Shown here in pieces: positions 10,048-19,649 of a stretch of DNA of 45,807 nucleotides. The stretch is from contig JAKAXE010000012.1 in assembly GCA_021816695.1 (NCBI GenBank), positions 1 to 45,807 of the forward strand, written 5' to 3'. Both the position numbers and the translations under genes were made by a program. Numbering within the stretch: the first letter of the stretch is position 1; every line of letters starts with the position of its first letter. The notes under the pieces are model-generated. The model did not search any database. It was given only the letters and a program-made list of their open reading frames with translations, and had not been told where the DNA came from. This DNA comes from a bacterium. GTDB lineage: Bacteria; Chloroflexota; Dormibacteria; Aeolococcales; Bog-877.

Positions 10048-10506
10048 GTGAAGCGATCGGACCTGGGGCTCCTGGCCCTTCGCCTCGCCGCCGGATCGAT
10101 GTTGGCCGTCCATGGCCTGCCCAAGCTGATGGGGGGAGAGGGGCGGACCGCCCCAGCGTGGCTGAGCCGCCTCATGGGTCCGAACTACCAGGCCGCATGG
10201 GAGCGGAGTGGGCCGGTTAACTTTGGCAAGGCCATCTCCAACATGGGGGTCCCCATGCCGGAGATGGCGGCAAGGGCCAGCGGGCTGGCGGAGCTGGGCG
10301 GCGGCCTGGGGCTGATGGCTGGGGCGGGTACCCCGGTGGCGGGCCTGGTGGCCGCCGGCAACATGGCGGTTGCCGTCCGCGGAGCGCACTGGAAGCAGGG
10401 TTTCTACGGCCAGGGTGGGTACGAGTTCCCCCTCCTTCTGGGGGCGGCGGCGCTGGCCCTGGCGCTCACCGGTCCCGGGCGCATCTCGGTCGACCGCTGG
10501 TTCTGA
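10048..10506 (+). CDS. DoxX family membrane protein
   Basis: A 152-residue protein with four predicted membrane segments. The first contains RLAAGSMLAVHGLPKL, the typical DoxX opening with a conserved HG-x-x-K motif, and later segments carry the GLAELGGGLGLMAG helix usual for the family. DoxX proteins are linked to redox and thiol stress in several bacteria but a single reaction is not established. GTG at 10048 is well supported by GAGGAGG ending 6 nt upstream. It converges on the zinc-ribbon gene, with only 9 bp between the stops. Confidence 0.85.
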   Translation: MKRSDLGLLALRLAAGSMLAVHGLPKLMGGEGRTAPAWLSRLMGPNYQAAWERSGPVNFGKAISNMGVPMPEMAARASGLAELGGGLGLMAGAGTPVAGLVAAGNMAVAVRGAHWKQGFYGQGGYEFPLLLGAAALALALTGPGRISVDRWF

Positions 10507-10515
10507 TCGGCGGGC

Positions 10516-10815
10516 TCAGAAGCCCCGCTGGGGGTCGTTGATCAGGGCCACCTCCCCGCAGTTGGGGCAGACCATGACGTGCACCAGCACGTTGCGCTCG
10601 GTGGCCTGGTTCAGCAGGTTGTCGAGGCCGCTGCCGAGGAGAAGATCGGCACCGACGCCGAAGCCCCGCTGCAGCCCCCCGGTCCGGATGGTGTGGGGCC
10701 CGCGGTACTCCATCTGCGTCTGGCAGCCGGCGCAGTTGTGCGGCGGCAGCTCCGCCCCGGGCTGGGTGTTGCCCATGCCCTGCGCCATCGACTCGAGGTT
10801 CTTGAAGAAGCTCAC
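10516..10815 (-). CDS. Small zinc-ribbon protein
   Basis: A 99-residue soluble protein with two CxxC knuckles, CAGC near residue 28 and CPNC near residue 83, spaced as in a zinc ribbon with a long insert. The N-terminus (MSFFKNLESMAQGMG) looks helical and amphipathic. The 30 residues before the second knuckle include VLVHVMVCPNCGEVALI. GTG at 10815 has GGGAGGA upstream at good spacing. Structural zinc binding is likely; partner or target is unknown. It is transcribed after the YeaO-like gene with a 42-bp gap. Confidence 0.7.
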   Translation of the reverse strand: MSFFKNLESMAQGMGNTQPGAELPPHNCAGCQTQMEYRGPHTIRTGGLQRGFGVGADLLLGSGLDNLLNQATERNVLVHVMVCPNCGEVALINDPQRGF

Positions 10816-10857
10816 CTGAATTCCTCCCGCACAGCTAGTCCGGTACCACTGCCGGCA

Positions 10858-11493
10858 TCAGGTTAGCGATTCAGCTTTTCGCAGCCATGAGTGCAGCACC
10901 CGGGCCGCCGAATGCTCCAGATCACGGGTTGCCGTAACCAGGGTCAGGGTCCCAGCATTCCGCAGCTCGGCGATCGTGGCCAGCGGCTTCGCCCACTCGG
11001 CAGAGCTGAGCTCTTCCTGGTACCGGCGGGAGAACTCCGGGAACGCCTCCGGGCGGTGGCCGTACCAGGCGCGAAGCGCGGCGTTCGGGCCTGCCTCCGG
11101 CAGCCAGGAGTCGATGCGCCCATCCGCGCGGGAGATGCCCCGGGGCCAGAGACGATCCACCAGCAGCCGGTGCCCATCCTCGGGAGTGCGAGGTTCATAG
11201 AGGCGGACGAGACGCAGGGGGTGCTCGCCCGGCAGGGCAGCCGGGAAGTGCTCAGTCACCGCTTCGAAGTGCTCGCATCGGAGCAGCCACTCGCGGGCCT
11301 TGGCGGGGGTGAGGGGGCTGAGCGTCTCTCCCGTCACCCCATCCCGCCAACGCCGGAGGACCCAGCTCCCAGCCCCGGTCAGGCCCAGCGCCTCGTGCTC
11401 TTCGGAGGTGCCGGTGGCGAAGGAGACCTCATTGCCGGCGGCGCACGTGGTCGCCTCGGGGAACCACGCCACCACGACCTCAGCCTGTTCCAC
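10858..11493 (-). CDS. DUF488 (YeaO-like) protein with an N-terminal extension
   Basis: Residues from about 93 onward are a complete YeaO/DUF488 domain: LVRLYEPRTPEDGHRLLVDRLWPRG, a WYGHRPEAFPEFSRRYQEEL segment and TLTLVTATRDLEHSAA near the end. The first 90 residues are not part of the usual 115-120-residue YeaO protein; they contain two tryptophan-rich stretches (WVLRRWRDG and AREWLLRCEHFEAV) and may be a separate small domain. GTG at 11493 has GGAGGG upstream. DUF488 proteins have no agreed reaction. This looks like a fusion; reading continuity across the join is clean. Confidence 0.75.
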   Translation of the reverse strand: MEQAEVVVAWFPEATTCAAGNEVSFATGTSEEHEALGLTGAGSWVLRRWRDGVTGETLSPLTPAKAREWLLRCEHFEAVTEHFPAALPGEHPLRLVRLYEPRTPEDGHRLLVDRLWPRGISRADGRIDSWLPEAGPNAALRAWYGHRPEAFPEFSRRYQEELSSAEWAKPLATIAELRNAGTLTLVTATRDLEHSAARVLHSWLRKAESLT

Positions 11494-11634
11494 CTGCCGG
11501 GTCCCTCCGCAGCCCTGGTCCAGACGTCTTGGCGGATGTTAGTCCGACTCGAGGTTTGGCTGGTTCGCATCCCGTCTACGTCCCAATGGCCACTTTTGAC
11601 ACCTTCTTGACGCGCTGGTGGCCATGCTCCGGGC

Positions 11635-11718
11635 ATGGCTGACCTCCTACTCATCCTGGCATCCCTGCTCTTCGTAATCCTCTGCCTGGCCGCCATCGCC
11701 GGCCTGGACCGCCTGTGA
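11635..11718 (+). CDS. 27-residue membrane peptide upstream of kdpF
   Basis: ATG at 11635 opens a short frame encoding one hydrophobic helix (ADLLLILASLLFVILCLAAI) ending in AGLDRL. Its TGA overlaps the GTG of kdpF in GTGA, which implies translational coupling. Small single-helix peptides in this position are a recurring feature of kdp operons in high-GC bacteria. It could be an accessory subunit of the KdpFABC complex or a leader that couples translation to kdpF. No Shine-Dalgarno is obvious. The 141 bp upstream hold a TTGACA at 11596 without a clear -10, so the kdp promoter is not resolved. Confidence 0.6.
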   Translation: MADLLLILASLLFVILCLAAIAGLDRL

Positions 11719-11804
11719 CCACCCAGCAGATCATCTTCCTCGGCCTGGCCGTCATCCTCTTCGGCTACCTGGTGTACGCCCTCCTGCGCCCGGAGCGCTT
11801 CTGA
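11715..11804 (+). CDS. kdpF: Potassium-transporting ATPase subunit KdpF
   Basis: A 29-residue single-pass peptide, too short for most ORF callers. The helix FLGLAVILFGYLVYALL followed by RPERF is the KdpF signature. KdpF stabilises the KdpABC complex in the cytoplasmic membrane. The GTG start overlaps the stop of the preceding small peptide and the next gene starts 1 nt after its TGA, so the whole set is one translational unit. Confidence 0.88.
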   Translation: MTTQQIIFLGLAVILFGYLVYALLRPERF

Positions 11805-11805
11805 G

Positions 11806-13497
11806 GTGCATTTCGCCCTCACGCTGCTGCTCCTGGCGGCTGTCCTGGCACTCTCCTGGCGATACCTGGGGAGCTATCTGGAGGCCGTCTACTCGGGGCG
11901 TGTGCGCTGGTTGTCTGGGGCCGAGCGGGTCGCCTACCGCCTCCTCGGGGTGGATCCCGGGCGCGAGCAGCGCTGGCGCGAATACGCCGTGTCCCTGGTG
12001 CTGTTCTCCGGGGCATCCCTCCTCTTCACCTATGCCCTCCTCCGTCTCCAGGGGCAGCTGCCGCTCAACCCCCAGCACCTCCGAGCGGCATCCCCCCTCC
12101 TCAGCTGGAACACCGCTGTCTCCTTCCTCACCAACACCAACTGGCAGAACTACGCCGGCGAGACCACCATGTCCTATCTCAGCCAGATGGCCGCCCTCAC
12201 CGTCCAGCAGTTCACCTCGGCGGCCGTGGGGATGGCGGTGGCGATCGCCCTGGTGCGCGGCTTCAGCCGGGCCGGCGCCAGCACCATCGGCAACTTCTGG
12301 GTGGACACCGTCCGAGGGTGCCTCTACGTGCTCCTGCCCATCGCCTTCGTGGCCGGGGCGCTCTTCGTGGCCCAGGGAGCAGTCCAGACGCTGGCCGGGC
12401 CGGTTCTCATCCACGATGTGCTCAACGGCGCCACCCAGCTGATCCCCCGGGGGCCGGTGGGGTTCATGGAGTCGATCAAGCAGCTGGGCACCAACGGCGG
12501 GGGGTTCTTCAACGCCAACGGCGCCGACCCCCTGGAGAACCCCACCCAGCTCACCAACCTGCTCTCCGTCGCCCTGCTCCTCTGCATCCCGGTGGCGCTC
12601 ACCTACACCTTCGGCAAGATGGTGGGCTCGCGCCGCCAGGGACTGGCATTGCTGGCAGCCATGGGCCTCATCTTCGCCGTCTGGACGGGGTTCACCGGGT
12701 ACGCGGAGTCGCAGCCGAATCCGGCGGTGGCGGCGGCCGGAGTGGTGGCCCAGCCCCAGGGCAACATGGAGGGCAAGGAGGTGCGCTTCGGGGTCCTGGA
12801 CTCCACCCTCTACGACGTCGCCTCCACCCAGACCTCCACGGGTTCGGTGGACTCGACCCCGGACTCCTACACCCCCATGGGAGGATTCGGCCTCCTCACC
12901 GGCATGATGCTGGGGGAGATCACTCCGGGAGGTGACGGCAGCGGCCTCTACACCCTGCTGCTCTTCGCCATCATCGCGGTGTTCATCGGCGGCCTGATGG
13001 TCGGCCGCACCCCCGAGTACCTGGGCAAGAAGATCCAGGCCCGGGAGGTGAAGCTGGCCAGCTTGGGCGTGCTGGTCATGCCGGTGACGGTGCTGGTGAT
13101 CACCGGGATCGCCACCGCGCTCCCCGCCGGGCGGGCAGGGGCGTTCAACTCCGGCCCCCACGGCTTCACCGAGATCCTCTACGCGCTCACCTCCCAGGGC
13201 AACAACAACGGGTCCGCCTTCGCTGGCCTCAACGGCAACACCGCCTTCTACAACCTGGCCGGCGGCGTCGACATGCTGGTCGGCCGTTTTGGGGTCATGC
13301 TCCCGGTGCTGGCTCTGGCCGGAGCGCTGGCCGGCAAGCAGGCGATCCCGGGATCCCTCGGCACGTTCCGCACTGACAACGCCACCTTCGTGGTGCTTCT
13401 GCTGGGGGTGATCCTCATCGTGGGCGGGCTCACCTTCTTCCCCGCCCTCTCCCTGGGCCCCCTGCTGGAGCAGCTCAGCCATGGGAGGTTCTTCTGA
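11806..13497 (+). CDS. kdpA: Potassium-transporting ATPase subunit KdpA
   Basis: Channel-like K+-binding subunit of the high-affinity KdpFABC pump, 563 residues, normal length. It resembles a fused four-repeat K+ channel: the first filter region is [13 protein letters not shown], the second [22 protein letters not shown], the third around [19 protein letters not shown] and the fourth [17 protein letters not shown]. About ten hydrophobic segments are visible. GTG at 11806 follows kdpF by 1 nt. Its TGA overlaps the ATG of kdpB in TGATG, indicating coupled translation. Confidence 0.97.
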   Translation: MHFALTLLLLAAVLALSWRYLGSYLEAVYSGRVRWLSGAERVAYRLLGVDPGREQRWREYAVSLVLFSGASLLFTYALLRLQGQLPLNPQHLRAASPLLSWNTAVSFLTNTNWQNYAGETTMSYLSQMAALTVQQFTSAAVGMAVAIALVRGFSRAGASTIGNFWVDTVRGCLYVLLPIAFVAGALFVAQGAVQTLAGPVLIHDVLNGATQLIPRGPVGFMESIKQLGTNGGGFFNANGADPLENPTQLTNLLSVALLLCIPVALTYTFGKMVGSRRQGLALLAAMGLIFAVWTGFTGYAESQPNPAVAAAGVVAQPQGNMEGKEVRFGVLDSTLYDVASTQTSTGSVDSTPDSYTPMGGFGLLTGMMLGEITPGGDGSGLYTLLLFAIIAVFIGGLMVGRTPEYLGKKIQAREVKLASLGVLVMPVTVLVITGIATALPAGRAGAFNSGPHGFTEILYALTSQGNNNGSAFAGLNGNTAFYNLAGGVDMLVGRFGVMLPVLALAGALAGKQAIPGSLGTFRTDNATFVVLLLGVILIVGGLTFFPALSLGPLLEQLSHGRFF

Positions 13498-15557
13498 TGC
13501 CGCGCCGGCCCCTGAGCCGCGGCGGGCAGCGGGGTGGCCGCGGGGTGGCCCAGAGCCGGGGTCTTTTCGACGTGGCGATCCTCAAGGCGGCCCTGCGGGG
13601 GTCGTTCGTCAAGCTGGACCCCCGGGTGCAGATCCGCAACCCGGTGATGTTCGTGGTCCTGGTGGGCACTGGGGGGACCCTGGCAGAGGCCATCCTCCAC
13701 CCCTCGGTCTTCACCTGGAGCATCACCTGCTGGCTGTTCCTCACCGTCCTCTTCGCCAATTTCGCCGAGGCGATGGCGGAGGGACGGGGCAAGGCGCAGG
13801 CCGACACCCTGCGGCGCACCCGGTCCGAGACGAAGGCCCGCCGCCTTAGCCCCGACGGATCCGAGGAGCTCGTCCCCTCCGCCCAGCTCGCCACTGGAGA
13901 CCTGGTGGTCTGTGAGGCTGGCGATCTCATTCCCTCGGATGGAGAGGTCATCGAGGGAATCGCCTCCGTCGACGAGTCCGCCATCACCGGGGAGTCGGCC
14001 CCGGTGATCCGGGAGTCGGGGGGCGACCGCTCGGCGGTCACCGGCGGGACCCGGGTGCTGTCGGATCGCATCGTGGTGCGCATCAGCGCCGCCGCCGGCA
14101 ACACCTTCCTGGACCGGATGATCGCGCTGGTCGAGGGGGCCAACCGCCAGCGCACGCCCAACGAGATCGCCCTCGCCATCCTGCTGGCCGCCCTCACCGT
14201 CATCTTCATCCCCGTGGTGGTCAGCCTCTATCCGTTCGCCAGCTACGCCCACTCGCCGGTGTCGGTGGTGGTGCTGATCTCCCTTCTGGTCTGCCTCATC
14301 CCCACCACCATCGGGGCCCTCCTCTCCGCGATCGGGATCGCCGGGATGGACCGTCTGGTACAGCGCAACGTCCTGGCCATGAGCGGGCGCGCGGTGGAGG
14401 CGGCGGGGGACGTCCAGACGCTGCTGCTGGACAAGACCGGCACCATCACCTTGGGCAACCGCATGGCGGCCGCCTTCTACCCGGTGGCGGGGTGCCCTGA
14501 GCGTGAGCTGGCCGCGGCAGCTCTCCTCAGCTCACTGGCGGATGAGACCCCGGAGGGGCGGTCGATCGTAACCCTGGCTCGGGAGCGGCACGACCTGGCG
14601 CCCACCTCCGCTCCCTCCGCGGCGCAGTTCGTGCCTTTCTCGGCCACCACCCGGATGTCGGGACTGGACCTGCCCGGACGCCAGGTGCGCAAGGGAGCGG
14701 CGGACGCGGTGCGCGGCTGGGTGACCGAGCAGGGAGGCAGCATCCCCGCCGACCTCGAGCCGGCGGTGCAGCGCCTGGCCGCCGAGGGGGCCACACCGCT
14801 GGTGGTCGCGGACGGGCCGAGGGTGCTTGGCGTGGTCGAGCTCAAGGACGTGGTCAAGCCGGGAATCCGGGCCCGCTTCGAGGAGCTCCGACAGGCCGGC
14901 ATCCGCACCGTGATGATCACCGGCGACAACCCCCTCACCGCGGCCACCATCGCCCGGGAGGCGGGCGTCGACGACTTCCTGGCTGAGGCCACCCCCGAGA
15001 CCAAGATGCGGCTCATTCGTGAAGAGCAGGAGGGGGGCAAGCTGGTGGCCATGACCGGGGACGGGACCAACGACGCTCCCGCCCTGGCGCAGGCGGATGT
15101 CGGCCTGGCCATGAACACCGGCACCCAGGCCGCCAAGGAGGCCGGCAACATGGTGGACCTGGACTCCAGCCCCACCAAGCTCATCGACGTAGTCGCGGTG
15201 GGCAAGCAGCTCCTGATCACCCGGGGCGCCCTGACCACCTTCTCCATCGCCAACGACGTGGCCAAGTACTTCGCCATCGTCCCCGCCCTCTTCGCCTCGG
15301 CGTACCCCCAGCTCCAAGCCCTGAACATCATGCGGCTGCACAGCCCGCAGAGCGCGGTGCTGTCGGCGGTGATCTTCAACGCCCTGGTGATCGTGGCCCT
15401 GATCCCGCTCGCCCTGCGGGGGGTGCGCTGGCGCCCGTCCAGCGCAGCCGCCATCCTGCGCCGCAATCTGCTCATCTACGGTCTCGGGGGCATCGTGACC
15501 CCGTTCTTGGGAATCAAGCTGATCGACCTGCTGCTGACCGCTCTCCATGCTTACTGA
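13497..15557 (+). CDS. kdpB: Potassium-transporting ATPase subunit KdpB
   Basis: P-type ATPase subunit that powers the Kdp pump, 686 residues. Visible landmarks are the actuator motif [12 protein letters not shown], the phosphorylation site DKTGTIT (aspartate about residue 312), the nucleotide-domain stretch [11 protein letters not shown], and the hinge [25 protein letters not shown]. The start is somewhat long: about 28 basic, glycine/arginine-rich residues precede the usual [21 protein letters not shown] opening, but ATG at 13497 is overlapped with the kdpA stop and is the natural choice. The 3' end overlaps kdpC by 11 nt. Confidence 0.97.
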   Translation: MPRRPLSRGGQRGGRGVAQSRGLFDVAILKAALRGSFVKLDPRVQIRNPVMFVVLVGTGGTLAEAILHPSVFTWSITCWLFLTVLFANFAEAMAEGRGKAQADTLRRTRSETKARRLSPDGSEELVPSAQLATGDLVVCEAGDLIPSDGEVIEGIASVDESAITGESAPVIRESGGDRSAVTGGTRVLSDRIVVRISAAAGNTFLDRMIALVEGANRQRTPNEIALAILLAALTVIFIPVVVSLYPFASYAHSPVSVVVLISLLVCLIPTTIGALLSAIGIAGMDRLVQRNVLAMSGRAVEAAGDVQTLLLDKTGTITLGNRMAAAFYPVAGCPERELAAAALLSSLADETPEGRSIVTLARERHDLAPTSAPSAAQFVPFSATTRMSGLDLPGRQVRKGAADAVRGWVTEQGGSIPADLEPAVQRLAAEGATPLVVADGPRVLGVVELKDVVKPGIRARFEELRQAGIRTVMITGDNPLTAATIAREAGVDDFLAEATPETKMRLIREEQEGGKLVAMTGDGTNDAPALAQADVGLAMNTGTQAAKEAGNMVDLDSSPTKLIDVVAVGKQLLITRGALTTFSIANDVAKYFAIVPALFASAYPQLQALNIMRLHSPQSAVLSAVIFNALVIVALIPLALRGVRWRPSSAAAILRRNLLIYGLGGIVTPFLGIKLIDLLLTALHAY

Positions 15558-16125
15558 CCGGAGGACCCTGGCCGTGATCTCCCAACTGCGATCCGCGGTG
15601 CTGCTGGCGGTGGGGGCCATCCTCCTCTTCGGGCTGGCCTACCCCTTCGCCGGTACCGGTGTCTCCCAGCTGCTCTTCCCCCACCAGGCCAACGGGTCTC
15701 TGACCGCGCGCGGGTCCACCCTGGTCGGTCAGCCGTGGACCGGGCCGCAGTGGTTCCACGGCCGCCCTGACCCGGACAACCCCCTGCGCCTTGACGGCGC
15801 GCCCGGGGCCTCTGGAGGGACCAACCTCGGCCCCAGGTCCCGGCAGCTGGTGGCCGCTGTCCGAGCCGGCGCCGCCAAGCTGCGCGGGATGGGAGTCCAA
15901 CCAACGGCAGATCTCGTCACCACCTCGGGAAGCGGGATCGACCCCGACATCACCCCTCAGGACGCCCTGGCCCAGGTGGCGATGGTCTCGAGGAGCACCG
16001 GGATCCCGGAGTCGCGGCTGCGCCGGCTCATCCGCACCATGACCGTGGGCCCGGAGCTGGGCTTCCTGGGGCCGTCCTACATCGACGTGCTTCAGCTCAA
16101 CTCGGCCCTGGCCCGGATCCGCTGA
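15547..16125 (+). CDS. kdpC: Potassium-transporting ATPase subunit KdpC
   Basis: A 192-residue subunit with one N-terminal membrane helix ([20 protein letters not shown]) and an extracytoplasmic domain. Family motifs include the [15 protein letters not shown] stretch, [28 protein letters not shown] and VNxLQLN-like DVLQLNSAL at the C-terminus. It stabilises KdpFABC and affects K+ affinity. ATG at 15547 lies inside the kdpB 3' end. Its last 29 nt overlap the tail of the converging kdpD-type sensor gene. Confidence 0.96.
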   Translation: MLTDRRTLAVISQLRSAVLLAVGAILLFGLAYPFAGTGVSQLLFPHQANGSLTARGSTLVGQPWTGPQWFHGRPDPDNPLRLDGAPGASGGTNLGPRSRQLVAAVRAGAAKLRGMGVQPTADLVTTSGSGIDPDITPQDALAQVAMVSRSTGIPESRLRRLIRTMTVGPELGFLGPSYIDVLQLNSALARIR

Positions 16126-18337
16126 GCCCCGACGTCCTGGGAAGCGCGCTGTCTCCCAGGATGTGCACGTCCAGCTCGCGGCAACGCTCGATGACCGAGA
16201 GCGCCACCGGCTTGTCCCAGGGAAGTCGGCGGCGCCGGCGCGGAGTGGGCATGAAGATCTCCGTCACCTGGTGCTGCTCCGCCCACTCGACCAGCGTTTC
16301 AGCCACCCCACCCATCAACTGGAGCGGCTCCAGCCTGACCCCATGGCGCTGGCACAGCGCAGCCAGCCGCTCCAGCTGGCGCGCCTCGGCCGGATCGGGT
16401 CGAGGCGAAACGGCCGCGATCACCACCAGCGAGGCGTCCTCCCGTCGCGCCGCCAGCAATCCCGCCTCCAGGAGCGGCCCCGCCCGGTCTATGCGGTCGG
16501 GCCGGAGCGCGATCATGATTCGCTCCTGAACCGGCCACAGGCCCTGGGCGCCGGCGGCCCCCGCGTATCGCGCCCTCCGGCGCTCGGTGTGGGCGGCCAC
16601 GATCCGAAGGGCAGATGCCCGGAGCTCCTCCAAGAGGGGTTCCGAGAAGAGTTGGAGAGCGGCCCCCACGTCGAGCGGGGCGGTCACCCAGCCGGATCGG
16701 ACCCGATCCCGGAGCTCGGCCGGGGGCAGGTCCACCAGCTCAATCTCGTCCGCACGGTCGAGCGCCTCCTGGGGGACAGCCTCGTGGTCCCCGTGCTCCT
16801 GGCTCCGGAACCGACCAAGCTCCTCCCGAGCCGACTCGAAGCCAGGCAGGTCGATCACCCCGACGGTGGCCACCACGTTGATCCCGGCATCCTGCAGCCG
16901 CCAGACCTGCTGATACCGGGGCCTTCCGGTCTGCAGGTCGCGCAGGCCGAGGTCGTCGACGCAGACGACACCGGGGTTGCGGCGCAGGATGCCGTCCAGG
17001 TCTATGCCTCCGGTGGCCGGGGACGGCACCACCTTGAGCTGGCTGAGGAGGAACTCGGTGGTCGGACTCGGGGTGCCGGTGGGAGCCGCCACCACCACAT
17101 CAGCACCCCGCCGCTGGCGGCGGAGCGCCTCCTCCAGCAGCCTGGTGGTCTTGCCCACCCCCGGGGCGTACCCGAGGTAGAGGCGCAGGCTGCCGCGCAC
17201 CACCCCGGCATCTAGGCCCGCCAGCAGCGTGGCCGGATCCGGTCGGTCGCCGTCAGTCCACTGGTTCACCTTCCCCAGGCGTCGCCCGATGACGTGCAGG
17301 TGGCGGTCGCCGAGATCGGCGAGCAGCGCCCGCACCACTCCCGTTCCCGGCCCCTCCTTCGACTCGGTCGGTTCTGCCGCCACCATGACGTGAGTGGCTC
17401 CCACCTCTTGGGCCACCTGGAGGGCGATTTCCGCGGGGCGGGTCCCGACCTCCAACCGAACCTCCGCCCCCAGGTCCACGGCCAGTCCCTGGACCTTCGC
17501 CAGCTGCTCTGGGGAGGGAGGCCGCGGGCTTACGGCCAGAACCGTGACGGGAGCTCTCAGGCGCTGGCCCATCCGAGTGCCACGTCTGATCAGACCGGGG
17601 GCATTATCACTGCAGGACGTCACGATGAGAACTCGGTCCCGCACCCCGGGAACGGCCTGGTCGTGTACAGAGCGGGACTCGTGCTGCACCACGTACCAGA
17701 TGGCCAACTCCCGCAGGGCCGCCAGGTTGCTCTCTCGGAAGAAGCTGTTGAGCGCCAGCTCCACCCGATCAAACGGGTAGATGTTGCCGTGGCGCATGCG
17801 CTTGCGGAGGGCTTCCGGGGTCATGTCCGCCAGGGTCAGCTCGTCGGCGGAGTCCAGCACCGGGTCTGGGACCGTCTCCCGGACCGCGACTCCGGTGACC
17901 CGCTCCACCACGTCCCTAAGGCTCTCGACGTGCTGGATGTTGATGGTGGTCCACACCTCGATGCCCGCCGCGCGGAGCTCTTCGACGTCCTGCCATCTGC
18001 GCTCGTGCTTGACGCCGGGGACGTTGGTGTGAGCCAGCTCATCTACCAGCGCCACCCCCGGATGGCGCCGCAGCGTGGCCTCGAGGTCCATCTCCTGGAT
18101 CTCCAGCCCCCGGTAGGCGAGGCGCATTGGCGGGACCTGCTCCAGTCCCATCGCCGCCTCCTGGGTGAGCGGCCGTCCGTGGGGTTGGACCCAGGCCACC
18201 ACCACGTCCTTCCCCTTTGCGGCCAGGACGTGGGCCTCCTGGAGCATGGCGAAGGTCTTGCCCACCCCCGGGGCAGCTCCTATGAACACCTTGAGCCGGC
18301 CCCGGCTCGGACTCCCAGGTGGGTGCGGCCGGCCCAC
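16097..18337 (-). CDS. Stand-alone KdpD-type sensor with duplicated KdpD-Usp module
   Basis: A soluble protein of about 746 residues made of two KdpD modules and no kinase. Module 1 has a KdpD domain with P-loop GAAPGVGKT (residues 20-28), Walker-B-like VDELAHTN (98-105), TTINIQHVESL, then a universal-stress-type domain (about 233-355). Module 2 repeats this: P-loop GYAPGVGKT (389-397), VDDLGL in place of VDELAH, ATVGVIDLPGF in place of TTINIQHVE, then a second Usp-like domain from about 610. Module 2 is therefore divergent. No membrane helix or HisKA domain is present; the matching kinase is the divergent gene at 18420. Start uncertain: GTG at 18337 is used; GTG at 18406 is possible. Likely detects K+ or c-di-AMP status by analogy with KdpD. 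Confidence 0.85.
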   Translation of the reverse strand: MGRPHPPGSPSRGRLKVFIGAAPGVGKTFAMLQEAHVLAAKGKDVVVAWVQPHGRPLTQEAAMGLEQVPPMRLAYRGLEIQEMDLEATLRRHPGVALVDELAHTNVPGVKHERRWQDVEELRAAGIEVWTTINIQHVESLRDVVERVTGVAVRETVPDPVLDSADELTLADMTPEALRKRMRHGNIYPFDRVELALNSFFRESNLAALRELAIWYVVQHESRSVHDQAVPGVRDRVLIVTSCSDNAPGLIRRGTRMGQRLRAPVTVLAVSPRPPSPEQLAKVQGLAVDLGAEVRLEVGTRPAEIALQVAQEVGATHVMVAAEPTESKEGPGTGVVRALLADLGDRHLHVIGRRLGKVNQWTDGDRPDPATLLAGLDAGVVRGSLRLYLGYAPGVGKTTRLLEEALRRQRRGADVVVAAPTGTPSPTTEFLLSQLKVVPSPATGGIDLDGILRRNPGVVCVDDLGLRDLQTGRPRYQQVWRLQDAGINVVATVGVIDLPGFESAREELGRFRSQEHGDHEAVPQEALDRADEIELVDLPPAELRDRVRSGWVTAPLDVGAALQLFSEPLLEELRASALRIVAAHTERRRARYAGAAGAQGLWPVQERIMIALRPDRIDRAGPLLEAGLLAARREDASLVVIAAVSPRPDPAEARQLERLAALCQRHGVRLEPLQLMGGVAETLVEWAEQHQVTEIFMPTPRRRRRLPWDKPVALSVIERCRELDVHILGDSALPRTSGLSGSGPGPS

Positions 18338-18419
18338 CCGGCTAGTGGGCTCACCCGCGGGGGCGTTCGACTCCCGCTTGCTACGATCGCTCTGGCCGTC
18401 AACCACTGCGATGGGAACT

Positions 18420-19649
18420 ATGCCAGCTGAAGTGCGCAGCAAGCCGTGGCGGGCACGGCGCTCGCCCCCGGAGCCCTGGCGCTCGCTACTCGGCACCCTA
18501 CTCACCGTGGCCGCCCTCGCGGGTCTCACCGCGGTACTGGTGGCCCTCCGAGCCCCGGCCGAGATCCAGACCTCGGGGTTCCTGTACCTCGCGGTCGTGG
18601 TGCTGGGATCGCTCGCTTTTGGAGGAGTCACCGCACTGGTGGGCTCTGTCACCTCTGCCCTGCTGATGGATTACTACTTCCTCCCACCCGTGGGTCGGCT
18701 CACGATCTACTCGGCCCCGGCGCTGGCCGCCTGGGCGGCTTTCCTCCTCGTCTCCCTTGGGGTAGGGTTGCTGGCCACTTCGCGGCGCCGCAGCCTGGAG
18801 GAGCTGCGCACCGCCCGGGACCGGCTGGAGGCGGCCAATGCCGGGCTCGTGCGAGCGGGAGCCGAACTCGAGGCCAGCCTCTCGGCCCGCACTGACCTGG
18901 CGCGGACCGAGGCCGCCTTGGAGGCCACCCGCCGGGCCGAGGGCTTCCGGCGGGAGCTGCTGGCCACCGTGAGCCACGAGCTGCGCACCCCCCTGGCGGC
19001 CCTGCTCGGCCACGGCTCCGCGCTCGTGGAAGATCCGGGCCTGCCGCAGCTGCAGCATCCGGGCCACGCCCGGGCCATCGTGGCCGAGACGCGTCGGCTC
19101 GACCGCCTCATCCGCGACCTTCTGGAGCTGGCCCGGATCGACACCGGCCAGCTTGACGTGGAGATCGAGGTGATCGACCTCTGCGAAGCCGTCCGCGAGG
19201 CCGCCCGGCGCTGGACCGGCCCGCTCTCCCCGAGACTCAACCTAGCCGAGACACCGGTCTTGGTGCTGGCGGACTGGGACCGCGTCCAGCAACTGCTGGA
19301 CAACGCGCTCTCCAACGTGTCCCGGCACGCCGGCACGCGGGAGGTCGCCATCGAGGTGCTCTCCCCCTCGCCGGTGCGGCAGACAGCCGCTGAATGCCGG
19401 GTCCAGGACCACGGCCGAGGCATCCGGGCCGAGCTGCAGGAGCATCTCTTCGAGCGCTATTCCCGGGACCGCCGGGGCGGAGGGCTGGGGGTGGGGCTGG
19501 CCGTCTCCCGGGGGCTGGCCGAGGCCATGGGGGGAGCGGTCTGGGTGGAGTCACCGGGGGAAGGGGCCGGAGCGGCCTTCCACTTCCTGCTTCCGCTGGA
19601 GGCGAAGCAACGACCGGTCGGCTTGACCCAGAAGGCCGCCGCGGTTTGA
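18420..19649 (+). CDS. Membrane histidine kinase, KdpD C-terminal half (DUF4118-HisKA-HATPase)
   Basis: A 409-residue protein equal to the membrane and kinase half of KdpD. Residues about 22-120 form four closely packed helices of the DUF4118 type with MDYYFLPPVGRLTI between them. A coiled linker follows, then HisKA with SHELRTPLAALLGHG (histidine about 186), N-box DNALSNVSRH, G1 DHGRGI and G2 GGGLGVGLAVSRGLAEAMGG. No N-terminal KdpD/Usp part is present. ATG at 18420 is only 13-82 bp from the start of the divergent sensor gene, so the two halves probably arose by splitting and inversion. The stop overlaps the TTG of kdpE. Confidence 0.9.
   Translation: MPAEVRSKPWRARRSPPEPWRSLLGTLLTVAALAGLTAVLVALRAPAEIQTSGFLYLAVVVLGSLAFGGVTALVGSVTSALLMDYYFLPPVGRLTIYSAPALAAWAAFLLVSLGVGLLATSRRRSLEELRTARDRLEAANAGLVRAGAELEASLSARTDLARTEAALEATRRAEGFRRELLATVSHELRTPLAALLGHGSALVEDPGLPQLQHPGHARAIVAETRRLDRLIRDLLELARIDTGQLDVEIEVIDLCEAVREAARRWTGPLSPRLNLAETPVLVLADWDRVQQLLDNALSNVSRHAGTREVAIEVLSPSPVRQTAAECRVQDHGRGIRAELQEHLFERYSRDRRGGGLGVGLAVSRGLAEAMGGAVWVESPGEGAGAAFHFLLPLEAKQRPVGLTQKAAAV

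Noticed and set aside
11596-11624. kdp promoter from TTGACA at 11596
   Set aside because: No acceptable -10 hexamer lies at 16-19 bp, so it was not listed as a feature.
16097-18652. Sensor reading frame starting at 18652
   Set aside because: The extra N-terminus lies antisense inside the kinase gene and is low-complexity; the KdpD domain begins near 18300.
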